A stretch of DNA of 11,670 nt, from positions 1 to 11,670 of the forward strand of contig URWL01000029.1 in NCBI GenBank assembly GCA_900551465.1, in the 5' to 3' direction. Positions 1 through 6,425 of this stretch are shown here, in pieces. This DNA is from an uncultured Blautia sp. (lineage in GTDB: Bacteria > Bacillota > Clostridia > Lachnospirales > Lachnospiraceae). Made by a program: the position numbers and the translations under genes. The notes beneath the pieces were generated by a model. The model was not told the origin of the DNA, ran no database searches, and saw only the letters and a list, made by a program, of their open reading frames with translations. Within the stretch, counting starts at the first letter, position 1; each line of letters begins with the position of its first letter.

Positions 1-20
1 TAAAGCATATAAAAGGAAAT

Positions 21-170
21 TCTTCGGGGCAGGGTGACTGTGATCTGCATAAGGCAGAAAGCGGAATTCCCTACCGGCGGTATAGTCCGCGACCCGCTAT
101 AAGCGGTTGATCTGGTGACCGGCAGTATCCGGAATTCCAGAACCGACAGTAAAGTCTGGATGAGAGAAGA
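21..170 (+). ncRNA. FMN riboswitch (RFN element)
   Basis: Aptamer that binds flavin mononucleotide and shuts off expression of the downstream riboflavin transporter gene. The conserved RFN segments are visible in order: TTCGGGGCAGGGTG near 23, ATTCCCTACCGGCGGTATAG at 66-85, CCGCGACCCGC, GGTTGATCTGGTG, AATTCCAGAACCGACAGT, and GTCTGGATGAGAGAAGA at the end. The closing P1 stem pairs TCTTC (21-25) with GAAGA (166-170). The two variable arms are present as extra short hairpins. A terminator follows within 30 nt, so transcriptional control (off with FMN) is the likely mechanism. The promoter lies upstream of the window. Confidence 0.97.
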
Positions 171-196
171 ACACGCTTGCTTTTACGTGCTCAGTG

Positions 197-223
197 CCCC
201 GGGAATATTTCCCGGGGTTTTTT
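197..223 (+). terminator. Riboswitch-controlled intrinsic terminator
   Basis: Perfect 9-bp stem CCCCGGGAA / TTCCCGGGG with a TAT loop, followed directly by six T residues. It lies 26 nt past the FMN aptamer and 200 nt before ribU, so it is the expression platform. Its 5' flank and arm, TGCCCCG (195-201), is exactly complementary to CGGGGCA (25-31) at the 5' edge of the aptamer. That offers a plausible antiterminator pairing when FMN is absent (inference). Confidence 0.93.
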
Positions 224-424
224 GCTGTTCAGGAAATCATGATATGCTGCAGGAACTTTCCTGAGCGGCAAAACGTTCCACCAGTATACAGCCGGATATA
301 TGCGGAATATGCTTTCTTATGACAGTCTGCGTCCCGTATGCAAAGTGGAGCAACCTGAGAGGAATTTTCTTTGAGAAGAAGGCCGTTATTCAGGACCTTC
401 AAAAAAGAAAAGGAGAGATAAAGT
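224..424 (+). other. Long leader between riboswitch terminator and ribU
   Basis: About 200 nt separate the terminator from the ribU start, longer than usual for a riboswitch leader. The stretch holds a possible 27-codon reading frame (ATG at 239, stop at 320-322) with a partial Shine-Dalgarno AGGA five bases before it. It also holds a small imperfect hairpin at 378-400 (GAAGGCC pairing with GGaCCTTC) just before the ribosome binding site AAAAGGAGA of ribU. I see no second promoter with good boxes. Whether any of this is functional is not shown by the sequence. Confidence 0.4.
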
Positions 425-1060
425 ATGAGTGAACAGGTTTTAAGAGGTGGGAACGTAATGGAGAGAAGCCGGACAAGGACATTGACACAGATCGCTATGC
501 TGGGCGCTGTGGCAGGCGTACTGATGAATTTTGAGTTTCCCATTCCGTTTCTGGCTCCATCGTTTTATCAGCTTGATTTTTCGGAGATCCCGGTTCTGAT
601 CGGAAGCTTTGCCATGGGACCTGTGGCAGGTGTGGTGATCGAACTGGTGAAGATCCTGGTACATCTTGTGACAAAGGGAACTATGACTGCAGGTGTGGGC
701 GATGTGGCAAACTTTATTTTTGGCTGTGCCTTTGTGATTCCAGCAGGTCTGATCTATCGTTTCCGCCATATAAAAAGCAGAAAACATGCTGTGGAGGGAA
801 TGGCAGCAGGAACTGTTCTTACAACTGCAGCTGCCTGTCTGATGAACGCTTTTGTACTTCTTCCGGCGTATGGCAAAGCTTTTGGAATGCCTGTGGAAGC
901 ATTTGTTGAAATGGGGGCAGCCGTAAATCCGTCTGTAAACAGCCTGCTTGGGTTTGTGGCAATGATCATTGTTCCTTTTAATCTGTTTAAGTACACACTG
1001 ACTTCCATGATCGTGTTTTTTATTTATAAAAGGATCCGTGTGATTTTAAAAGGCGACTGA
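425..1060 (+). CDS. ribU: Riboflavin ECF transporter substrate-binding subunit RibU
   Basis: Membrane S-component that binds riboflavin and works with the shared energising module (EcfT and two ATPases, not in this window) to import the vitamin. The 211-residue protein is almost entirely hydrophobic helices, about six, and is short as expected for S-components. Family-typical stretches are LAPSFYQLDFSEIPVLIG (about 43-60), GPVAGVVIELVKILVHL (65-81) and GDVANFIFG (92-100). The start at 425 has the strong site AAAAGGAGA nearby; an internal ATG at 458 (residue 12) is a weaker alternative preceded by AGAGGTGGG. The upstream FMN riboswitch independently supports the riboflavin assignment, and the gene is followed by a terminator, so it is probably monocistronic. 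Confidence 0.93.
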   Translation: MSEQVLRGGNVMERSRTRTLTQIAMLGAVAGVLMNFEFPIPFLAPSFYQLDFSEIPVLIGSFAMGPVAGVVIELVKILVHLVTKGTMTAGVGDVANFIFGCAFVIPAGLIYRFRHIKSRKHAVEGMAAGTVLTTAAACLMNAFVLLPAYGKAFGMPVEAFVEMGAAVNPSVNSLLGFVAMIIVPFNLFKYTLTSMIVFFIYKRIRVILKGD

Positions 1061-1081
1061 AAATAATATGCTGAAATAAAG

Positions 1082-1121
1082 GGAAGACAATCAGGGCTGA
1101 GGCTTTGATTGTTTTCCTTTT
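1082..1121 (+). terminator. Probable intrinsic terminator after ribU
   Basis: A 12-bp stem GGAAGACAATCA (1082-1093) / TGATTGTTTTCC (1106-1117) with one G-U pair and a 12-nt loop, followed by TTTT. It begins 21 nt after the ribU stop codon. The T-run is short and interrupted by GG, so termination may be partial. Confidence 0.65.
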
Positions 1122-1181
1122 GGTGAGAAAGGAGAAAAACTTGTCAGCCTCAGACAGGATGACAGGATTCTATGTAAATAT

Positions 1182-2081
1182 ATGGTTAAAACAAAAAAGG
1201 CATATTTTCATCTTCCCGGTTTGTTTGAGTTTTATGATCTGTATGGTGTGTTTCTGCCATTATTTCGCGGACACAGAGAATATTTTTACGATTGGTGTGA
1301 CATAGGCTCTGTATACGGAGCTCCGGCAGATTGTACCTGGGGCGGCGGCCGTGTAGAAGAAGGAGATCATTCTCCCCAGGAGGTTCTGGACTTAATGCGG
1401 AAACATGGGATCTCAGCCCGTCTGACCTTCAGTAACTCTTTGCTTCGGCAGGAGCATCTTTCGGATAAAAAATGCAACGCCCTCTGCGGCCTGTTTGAAC
1501 AAAACGGAAAAAATGGAGTGATCCTTCACTCAGATCTGCTGCTGGAATATCTGAAAATAAATTATCCGGGACTTTATTTTGTTTCCTCCACCACAAAGGT
1601 GCTTACTGATTTCCAGGATTTTGTGAAAGAAATAAACAGGGAGGATTTCCTCTATGCGGTACCGGATTTTCGATTGAATAAGGTTTTTGATAAATGGGAT
1701 ACTCTGTCGGAAAAACAGAAAGATAAAGTGGAATTTTTATGCAACGAATGCTGCTGGTTTGGATGCAGAGACAGAAAACATTGTTATGAGGCTGTCAGCA
1801 GTAAAAATCTTGGGGAGGACAGCCAGGAGCATTACTGTACGGCTCCTGATGCAGGAAACGGTTACCGTTTTTCCAAGGCAATGGAAAACCCCGGGTTTAT
1901 CAGCATCAATGATATAAAAAATGTTTACCTGCCGGCGGGATTCTCTAATTTTAAGATAGAGGGACGTGGACTTGGAAGTGCATTGATCCTGGAATTTTTG
2001 CTTTATTATATGACAAAACCAGAGTATCATATTCATGTCAGAGAAGAAATTTATTTAGATAATATGCTGGACTTATTTTAA
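1182..2081 (+). CDS. Divergent peptidase-U32-like protein, function unknown
   Basis: A 299-residue soluble protein without signal peptide or membrane segments. I place it by short motifs rather than overall recognition. CNECCWFGC followed by RKHCY (187-202) recalls the NExCxxxCxxRxxHY segment of U32-like proteins. NPGFISINDIKNVY (236-249) followed by FKIEGR (257-262) recalls the typical FIRPEDI...FKIEGR end of U32 TIM-barrels. Six cysteines lie between 187 and 219 (187, 190, 191, 195, 201, 219). Characterised U32 relatives use cysteines to hold an Fe-S cluster, so metal binding is possible but inferred. The start is uncertain: the ATG at 1182 gives a sensible N-terminus (MVKTKKAYFHLPGLFEF) but has no good ribosome binding site. 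The strong AAAGGAG at 1128-1134 instead serves a TTG at 1141 in another frame. The Nudix gene follows after 60 nt with no terminator, so the two may share a transcript. Confidence 0.6.
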   Translation: MVKTKKAYFHLPGLFEFYDLYGVFLPLFRGHREYFYDWCDIGSVYGAPADCTWGGGRVEEGDHSPQEVLDLMRKHGISARLTFSNSLLRQEHLSDKKCNALCGLFEQNGKNGVILHSDLLLEYLKINYPGLYFVSSTTKVLTDFQDFVKEINREDFLYAVPDFRLNKVFDKWDTLSEKQKDKVEFLCNECCWFGCRDRKHCYEAVSSKNLGEDSQEHYCTAPDAGNGYRFSKAMENPGFISINDIKNVYLPAGFSNFKIEGRGLGSALILEFLLYYMTKPEYHIHVREEIYLDNMLDLF

Positions 2082-2141
2082 GGTATCTGGGCTAAAAGGT
2101 CATAATATCAGTTTTTATAAATTTAAAGGAGAAGATTATCT

Positions 2142-2756
2142 ATGGGAAAGATACATCATGTAGAAAAGCTTACGGACAATCGTTTTGTCAATCTGTATCA
2201 TGTCAGCGCTACCAGCGTCCATAATACGCCGGTATCTTATTTTGTGGCGTCCAGAGCAAAAGCGGTCAGTGAAATGAAGCTGAAAACAGGAAAAAACAAC
2301 CCGGACGGAGTTATTATCTACAGTCTGTACGGAGAGAAAAAAGACAAGGTGGTGCTGATCCGTCAGTACCGATATACCCTTGGAGGATATGTATATGAAT
2401 TTCCGGCAGGTCTGGTGGAGCCGGGAGAAGATTTTCACGAAGGAGCCATCCGGGAAATGTATGAAGAGACAGGACTTACTTTTATGCCTCTTCATGTGGA
2501 TCCTGCCTTTGAAAAGCCGTATTTTACTACCGTAGGACTTACAGATGAATCCTGCGCCACTGTTTACGGCTATGCGGACGGAGAGATAAGCAAGGCCGCT
2601 CAGGAGGACAGTGAGGAGATAGAGGTGGTTCTGGCAGACAGAGAAGAGGTAAGGCGTATTTTGAAGGAAGAACGTGTGGCTATCATGTGCGCTTATATGC
2701 TGATGCATTTTCTGAAGGATGAAGAGCCCTTTGGATTTCTGAATGAGGAAATATAG
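2142..2756 (+). CDS. Nudix hydrolase, ADP-ribose pyrophosphatase type
   Basis: Cytosolic Mg2+-dependent hydrolase that cleaves nucleoside diphosphate derivatives, most likely ADP-ribose to AMP and ribose 5-phosphate. The Nudix box GX5EX7REUXEEXGU is complete at residues 90-112: Gly90, Glu96, Arg104-Glu105, Glu108-Glu109 and Gly111. The preceding RQYRYTLGGYVYEFPAG (74-90) is the arrangement typical of ADP-sugar pyrophosphatases, and the length of 204 residues fits. Substrate is inferred from family only; other nucleotide sugars cannot be excluded. The ribosome binding site AAAGGAG ends about 10 nt before the ATG. The gene follows the U32-like gene by 60 nt. Its stop codon is one base short of the TTGACA box of the PTS promoter, and no separate terminator is seen. 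Confidence 0.9.
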   Translation: MGKIHHVEKLTDNRFVNLYHVSATSVHNTPVSYFVASRAKAVSEMKLKTGKNNPDGVIIYSLYGEKKDKVVLIRQYRYTLGGYVYEFPAGLVEPGEDFHEGAIREMYEETGLTFMPLHVDPAFEKPYFTTVGLTDESCATVYGYADGEISKAAQEDSEEIEVVLADREEVRRILKEERVAIMCAYMLMHFLKDEEPFGFLNEEI

Positions 2757-2757
2757 C

Positions 2758-2787
2758 TTGACAAATACGAGAAAAACATGCTATAGT
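2758..2787 (+). promoter_or_regulatory. Sigma-A-type promoter of the PTS operon
   Basis: TTGACA at 2758-2763 and TATAGT at 2782-2787 with an 18-nt spacer; CTATAG at 2781 would give 17. Transcription should start near 2794, just before the antiterminator hairpin. The -35 box is one base after the Nudix stop codon. The -10 box lies inside a 13-bp inverted repeat (2781-2810). Confidence 0.85.
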
Positions 2788-2810
2788 TTTTATGGTTATA
2801 AAAGCTATAG
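2781..2810. repeat. Inverted repeat over the -10 box and start site
   Basis: CTATAGTTTTTAT (2781-2793) and ATAAAAGCTATAG (2798-2810) are inverted copies separated by GGTT, with one mismatch that would be a G-U pair in RNA. The repeat covers the -10 box and the predicted start of transcription and ends inside the 5' arm of the RAT stem. It could be a protein operator. In transcripts running in from upstream it could form a hairpin that hides the RAT 5' arm. Both are inferences. Confidence 0.6.
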
Positions 2811-2840
2811 TGTGTTACTCTTCAGGAGGCATTAACTATA
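2806..2840 (+). promoter_or_regulatory. Ribonucleic antiterminator (RAT), GlcT/LicT type
   Basis: RNA target for the BglG-family antiterminator encoded downstream. The stem TATAGT (2806-2811) / ACTATA (2835-2840) encloses the conserved GTGTTACT and AGGCAT elements (2812-2819 and 2827-2832) that form the internal loops of such RATs. The match is closer to the ptsG/GlcT version (GTGTTACT...AGGCAT) than to the bgl/sac version (GAAACC-like 3' side), as I remember these sequences. Its whole 3' half is also part of the overlapping terminator, so the two structures exclude each other. Confidence 0.87.
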
Positions 2841-2879
2841 CATAACGAGAAGTGTTTATGTGTAGTAGTGTCTTTTTTT
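2827..2879 (+). terminator. Regulated terminator overlapping the RAT
   Basis: An 11-bp stem pairs ACTATACATAA (2835-2845) with TTATGTGTAGT (2856-2866), containing one G-U pair and a 10-nt loop. After a small internal loop it extends by AGGCA (2827-2831) with TGTCT (2869-2873), and the T-run 2874-2879 follows at once. It lies 84 nt ahead of the EIICBA start. Binding of the antiterminator protein to the RAT would prevent this structure and allow readthrough. Confidence 0.88.
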
Positions 2880-2963
2880 GTACAAAAAACCGGTTGAAAC
2901 AGGATACAGCTGCGTATACTCACTTCTTAGATGATAATAAAAATAAGAAGGAGTAGAGTAAGA

Positions 2964-5132
2964 ATGAAAGACAAAATTTTCAGTGTGCTTCAGCGTATAG
3001 GACGAAGCTTTATGCTTCCTATCGCCATTCTTCCGGTAGCAGGTCTTCTGCTGGGTATCGGAAGTTCATTTACTAACGCAACCACTATTGAAACTTATGG
3101 ATTAACAAAAATTCTGGGAGACGGAACCATCCTCCACTATCTTCTCATGATCATGAATAAGGTAGGAAGCGCTGTTTTTGACAACCTGCCTTTGATTTTT
3201 GCAGTGGGTGTTGCCATTGGTATGGCAAAAAAAGAAAAAGAGGTTTCCGCTCTTTCTGCAGTAATTGCCTATTTTGTTATGAATACAGCAATCAACGCCA
3301 TGCTGATCAACAACGGACTGATTCTTGAAAACGGAGAGATTGCAGAAACTGTCCTTGAGGGAACCATTACTTCTGTCTGCGGTATTCAGTCTCTTCAGAT
3401 GGGTGTATTTGGAGGAATTATTGTAGGCCTTGGAGTGGCGGCTCTTCATAACCGTTTTTACAGGATTCAGCTTCCAAATGCTTTGTCTTTCTTTGGGGGC
3501 ACCAGATTTGTACCGATCATTTCAACAATCGTATATATGTTTGTGGGGATTCTTATGTATTTTGTATGGCCGGCAGTTCAGAATGGCATTTATGCTCTGG
3601 GCGGGCTTGTAACAGGCTCCGGTTATGCAGGAACTCTGGTCTTTGGTCTCATTAAAAGAGCGCTGATTCCATTTGGTCTGCATCATGTATTTTATATGCC
3701 GTTCTGGCAGACTGCTGTAGGCGGTACCATGGAGGTTGCAGGCCAGATGGTACAGGGCGGACAGAATATCTTTTTTGCACAGCTGGCTGATTCCGCCAAT
3801 ATCGCACATTTCAGTGCAGATGCCACAAGATATTTTTCCGGAGAGTTTATTTTCATGATCTTTGGTCTTCCAGGAGCAGCGCTGGCTATGTATCAGTGCG
3901 CGAAACCTGAGAAGAAAAAAGCGGCAGGCGGTCTTCTTCTTTCAGCGGCTCTGGCATGTATGGCCACAGGTATCACTGAGCCTTTGGAATTTTCTTTCCT
4001 GTTTGTAGCGCCGGCTCTTTTTGCAGTACAGGTGATTCTTGCAGGATCGGCTTATATGATCGCCCATATGCTGAATGTTGCCGTAGGTCTTACTTTTTCC
4101 GGCGGATTTCTTGACTTTTTTCTGTTTGGTATCCTTCAGGGAAATGAAAAGACCAGCTGGCTTCGAGTGATCCCTGTAGGTATTATTTACTTCTTTTTAT
4201 ACTATTTTATTTTTAAATTCATGATCCGGAAATTTAACTTTAAGACTCCCGGACGCGAAGAGGATGATGTAGAAACAAAGCTTTATACAAAGGCAGATGT
4301 GAATGCCAGAAAAGCTGCAGCCGGAGAGGTACAGGCTTCAGACAGCGAGGATCCGGTCAGTGAGGCGATTACCAGAGGTCTTGGCGGCAAAAAGAATATC
4401 AGTGATGTGGACTGCTGTGCAACAAGGCTTCGCTGTACGGTCCACGATGCTTCCAGGGTCAATGACAGCATTCTGAAAGCGACAGGAGCTTCCGGCATAG
4501 TCCATAAGGGAAATGGAGTGCAGGTTATTTACGGACCAAATGTAACGGTGATCAAATCCAATCTGGAGGATTATCTGGAAAAAGCTCCGAATACCTATGC
4601 AGAAGCAGAGGAAGCAGGAGAAGCAAAGCAGGAAGAAACTGAGAATACAGAAACAGAGAAGAAAGTAGTAAAACGAATTGTGATCTCCAGCCCCGTGACC
4701 GGAAAGGCGGCAGACCTGGGAACGGCTCCTGACGAAGCGTTTGCGCAGAGGATGATGGGCGACGGCGCTGTGGTAACTCCTGAGGAAGCCTTTGTATATG
4801 CTCCTGAGGATGGAGAGGTTGCTTTTGTATTTGACACAAAGCATGCTGTTGGATATATGACAGATTCCGGGGTCAGCCTTCTGATCCATGTAGGAATCGA
4901 CACAGTAAAATTAAATGGAGAGGGATTTGAGGTTCTGGTGGAAAATGGACAGAAGGTAAAAAAAGGTCAGCCTATGCTGAAGCTTGATCTGGATTATCTG
5001 AAAGCCAATGCGCCGTCTCTGGCGACGCCGGTTCTCTGTACGGAACTTGGAGACGATCAGAGGATCCGTCTTCTGAAAGAGGGACCGGTGAAAGCAGGAG
5101 AGCCGCTGTTTGAGGTGGAAGTGCTGAACTAG
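2964..5132 (+). CDS. ptsG: PTS glucose-family transporter, EIICBA fusion
   Basis: Membrane permease that imports and phosphorylates a sugar, most likely glucose, using phosphate relayed by Enzyme I and HPr. I start at ATG 2964 (722 residues) because AGAAGGAG lies 10 nt before it; an ATG at 2931 has no such site. Domain order is C-B-A. EIIC (about 1-425) has many membrane helices, FGLHHVFYMPFW (about 237-248) and the GITEPLEF loop (336-343). EIIB (about 460-540) has the phosphorylated cysteine in CATRLR (Cys485). An acidic linker spans about 540-575. EIIA (about 577-722) has catalytic His642 in LLIHVGID and the supporting His627 in TKHAVG. All phosphorylation sites are present. GlcNAc or another hexose is possible, but the GlcT-type RAT upstream favours glucose. 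The antiterminator gene follows after 22 nt. Confidence 0.9.
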   Translation: MKDKIFSVLQRIGRSFMLPIAILPVAGLLLGIGSSFTNATTIETYGLTKILGDGTILHYLLMIMNKVGSAVFDNLPLIFAVGVAIGMAKKEKEVSALSAVIAYFVMNTAINAMLINNGLILENGEIAETVLEGTITSVCGIQSLQMGVFGGIIVGLGVAALHNRFYRIQLPNALSFFGGTRFVPIISTIVYMFVGILMYFVWPAVQNGIYALGGLVTGSGYAGTLVFGLIKRALIPFGLHHVFYMPFWQTAVGGTMEVAGQMVQGGQNIFFAQLADSANIAHFSADATRYFSGEFIFMIFGLPGAALAMYQCAKPEKKKAAGGLLLSAALACMATGITEPLEFSFLFVAPALFAVQVILAGSAYMIAHMLNVAVGLTFSGGFLDFFLFGILQGNEKTSWLRVIPVGIIYFFLYYFIFKFMIRKFNFKTPGREEDDVETKLYTKADVNARKAAAGEVQASDSEDPVSEAITRGLGGKKNISDVDCCATRLRCTVHDASRVNDSILKATGASGIVHKGNGVQVIYGPNVTVIKSNLEDYLEKAPNTYAEAEEAGEAKQEETENTETEKKVVKRIVISSPVTGKAADLGTAPDEAFAQRMMGDGAVVTPEEAFVYAPEDGEVAFVFDTKHAVGYMTDSGVSLLIHVGIDTVKLNGEGFEVLVENGQKVKKGQPMLKLDLDYLKANAPSLATPVLCTELGDDQRIRLLKEGPVKAGEPLFEVEVLN

Positions 5133-5154
5133 AGCTGAATGGGGAAGGATACGG

Positions 5155-6012
5155 ATGGTGTACAGGATAGTAAAGGTTTTAAATCATAATACATTTATTG
5201 GGATCCGAAGTAAGGATAAATGTAAATGTCTGATTATGGGAAAAGGAATTGCTTTTGGAAGAAAGGTGAGCGAAAGTGTTTCTGTGGGAGAGGATGCAAA
5301 AGTATACACGCTGACGGAGCTTACAGAGAGAGGACCGGCGGAAGAGATCATCCGGTCTGTTCCTCCGGAATGTCTGGAACTTGCCGGAGAAATTCTTGAC
5401 CATGCAGAAAAAGTATTCGGCCGGATCGACCGTTCCATTTTGTTTCCTATGGCAGATCATCTTGCCTTTGCTGTACAGCGTATCCGGAACCGGGAACAGA
5501 TCAGCAATCCTCTTACAGAGGACATACGGATCCTGTTCCACCAGGAGTATAAGGTTGCCCAGTGTACCAAACAGCTTCTCAGAGAACGGCTTCATGTGGA
5601 AATTGATGAGCATGAGATCGGATATATCGCCCTTCATGTCCATGCGGCCATTGAGGATCAGAAGGTTTCTCAGGCCATGCAGCTGACCAGGGCAGTCAGG
5701 GACTGTATTTCCATGGTAGAAAAGCAGACGGGAACCACCATTGACGTAATGTCCCTTTCCTATAACCGCCTGATGAACCATATCCGTTATATGGTGGCCC
5801 GCGCTATTGAAGGAGAAAAACTGAAGGTCAATATGAACGATTATATTTCCATCCGGTTTCCAAAAGCCTTTGAGATGGCAGTCCAGGTGTGTGAAGAAAT
5901 GGAAAAAAATCTGAAAATCTGTCTGCATGATGTGGAGATCGGGTATCTTGCCATGCATCTGGAACGTGTAATGGATACGGAGCGGAAAGAAGATACACAG
6001 GAGACTTTTTAA
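5155..6012 (+). CDS. glcT: BglG/LicT-family transcription antiterminator (GlcT-like)
   Basis: RNA-binding protein that should stabilise the RAT at 2806-2840 and so let transcription enter the PTS operon when sugar is present. The 285 residues show the family order. A CAT RNA-binding domain (about 1-55) contains IVKVLNHN and IMGKGIAFGRK. PRD1 (about 66-170) has His102 and His161, and PRD2 (about 175-275) has His209 and His268. These match almost exactly the four phosphorylatable histidines of LicT (100, 159, 207, 269). In this family EII phosphorylates PRD1 to inactivate the protein, and in some members HPr activates it through PRD2. The ribosome binding site GGGGAAGGA precedes the ATG. The gene sits between the permease and ptsH, whereas in Bacillus subtilis glcT precedes ptsG. 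The sugar is inferred, so licT is an alternative name. Confidence 0.88.
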   Translation: MVYRIVKVLNHNTFIGIRSKDKCKCLIMGKGIAFGRKVSESVSVGEDAKVYTLTELTERGPAEEIIRSVPPECLELAGEILDHAEKVFGRIDRSILFPMADHLAFAVQRIRNREQISNPLTEDIRILFHQEYKVAQCTKQLLRERLHVEIDEHEIGYIALHVHAAIEDQKVSQAMQLTRAVRDCISMVEKQTGTTIDVMSLSYNRLMNHIRYMVARAIEGEKLKVNMNDYISIRFPKAFEMAVQVCEEMEKNLKICLHDVEIGYLAMHLERVMDTERKEDTQETF

Positions 6013-6075
6013 AATAGTATGGTAAATTATATCAAGATGATGTAAAATAAAACAAAAACAATATGGAGGTATATT

Positions 6076-6333
6076 ATGAAATCATTTGAGTACACAATTA
6101 AAGATGAACTGGGAATCCACGCAAGACCGGCAGGACTTCTTGCAAAAGAGGCTAAAAAATACAGCTCTGTATGTATGATCGAAAAAGGGGGCAAAAGTGT
6201 AAAACTTTCTCAGCTTATGATGCTGATGTCTCTTGGCGCTAAACAGGGAGATCTCGTTAAGGTAACTGCAGAGGGCGAGGATGAGGATACTGCTATCGCA
6301 GAACTGGAGAAATTCTTTAACGAAAATCTCTAA
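6076..6333 (+). CDS. ptsH: Phosphocarrier protein HPr
   Basis: Small cytosolic carrier that accepts phosphate from Enzyme I and passes it to EIIA domains. At 85 residues it has the usual size. The active-site His15 lies in GIHARPA (13-19), in the standard position. The helix-2 region reads VKLSQLMMLMSLG (42-54). Aligned without gaps to Bacillus HPr (VNLKSIMGVMSLG) this puts Gln46 where the regulatory Ser46 is expected, with Ser45 beside it. Ser46 is the target of HPr kinase and the contact point for CcpA, so that branch of catabolite repression may be absent or altered. The ribosome binding site is TGGAGG. A 63-nt gap follows glcT with no terminator and no convincing promoter, so it should be read from the operon promoter. 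Confidence 0.96.
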   Translation: MKSFEYTIKDELGIHARPAGLLAKEAKKYSSVCMIEKGGKSVKLSQLMMLMSLGAKQGDLVKVTAEGEDEDTAIAELEKFFNENL

Positions 6334-6344
6334 TCAGAAAATAG

Positions 6345-6388
6345 GTTACTGTTCGCACGGCACTGTCCCGTAAGGTGTGAACAGTAAC
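6345..6388 (+). repeat. 44-nt hairpin between ptsH and ptsI
   Basis: GTTACTGTTCGCAC (6345-6358) pairs with GTGTGAACAGTAAC (6375-6388) over 14 bp with one G-U pair. The loop can form an additional inner ACGG/CCGT stem. No T-run follows, so it is not a standard terminator. It could be an RNA stability or processing element that adjusts HPr and Enzyme I levels, or a copy of a dispersed palindromic repeat. Which of these applies cannot be told from one copy. Confidence 0.8.
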
Positions 6389-6425
6389 GAAAATATAAAA
6401 GCAACAGGTCAGGGAGGAAAAAAGT

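Noticed and set aside
5179..5958. A 259-codon minus-strand frame inside the antiterminator gene.
   Set aside because: It lies fully opposite a gene with all family motifs, and its translation shows no recognisable domain. It is a shadow of the codon pattern on the other strand.
6013..6075. A possible promoter ahead of ptsH (TGATGTAAAAT as an extended -10 box).
   Set aside because: The matching -35 region (TGGTAA) fits the consensus in only about three positions, and A/T-rich DNA yields such matches by chance. It is not strong enough to list.
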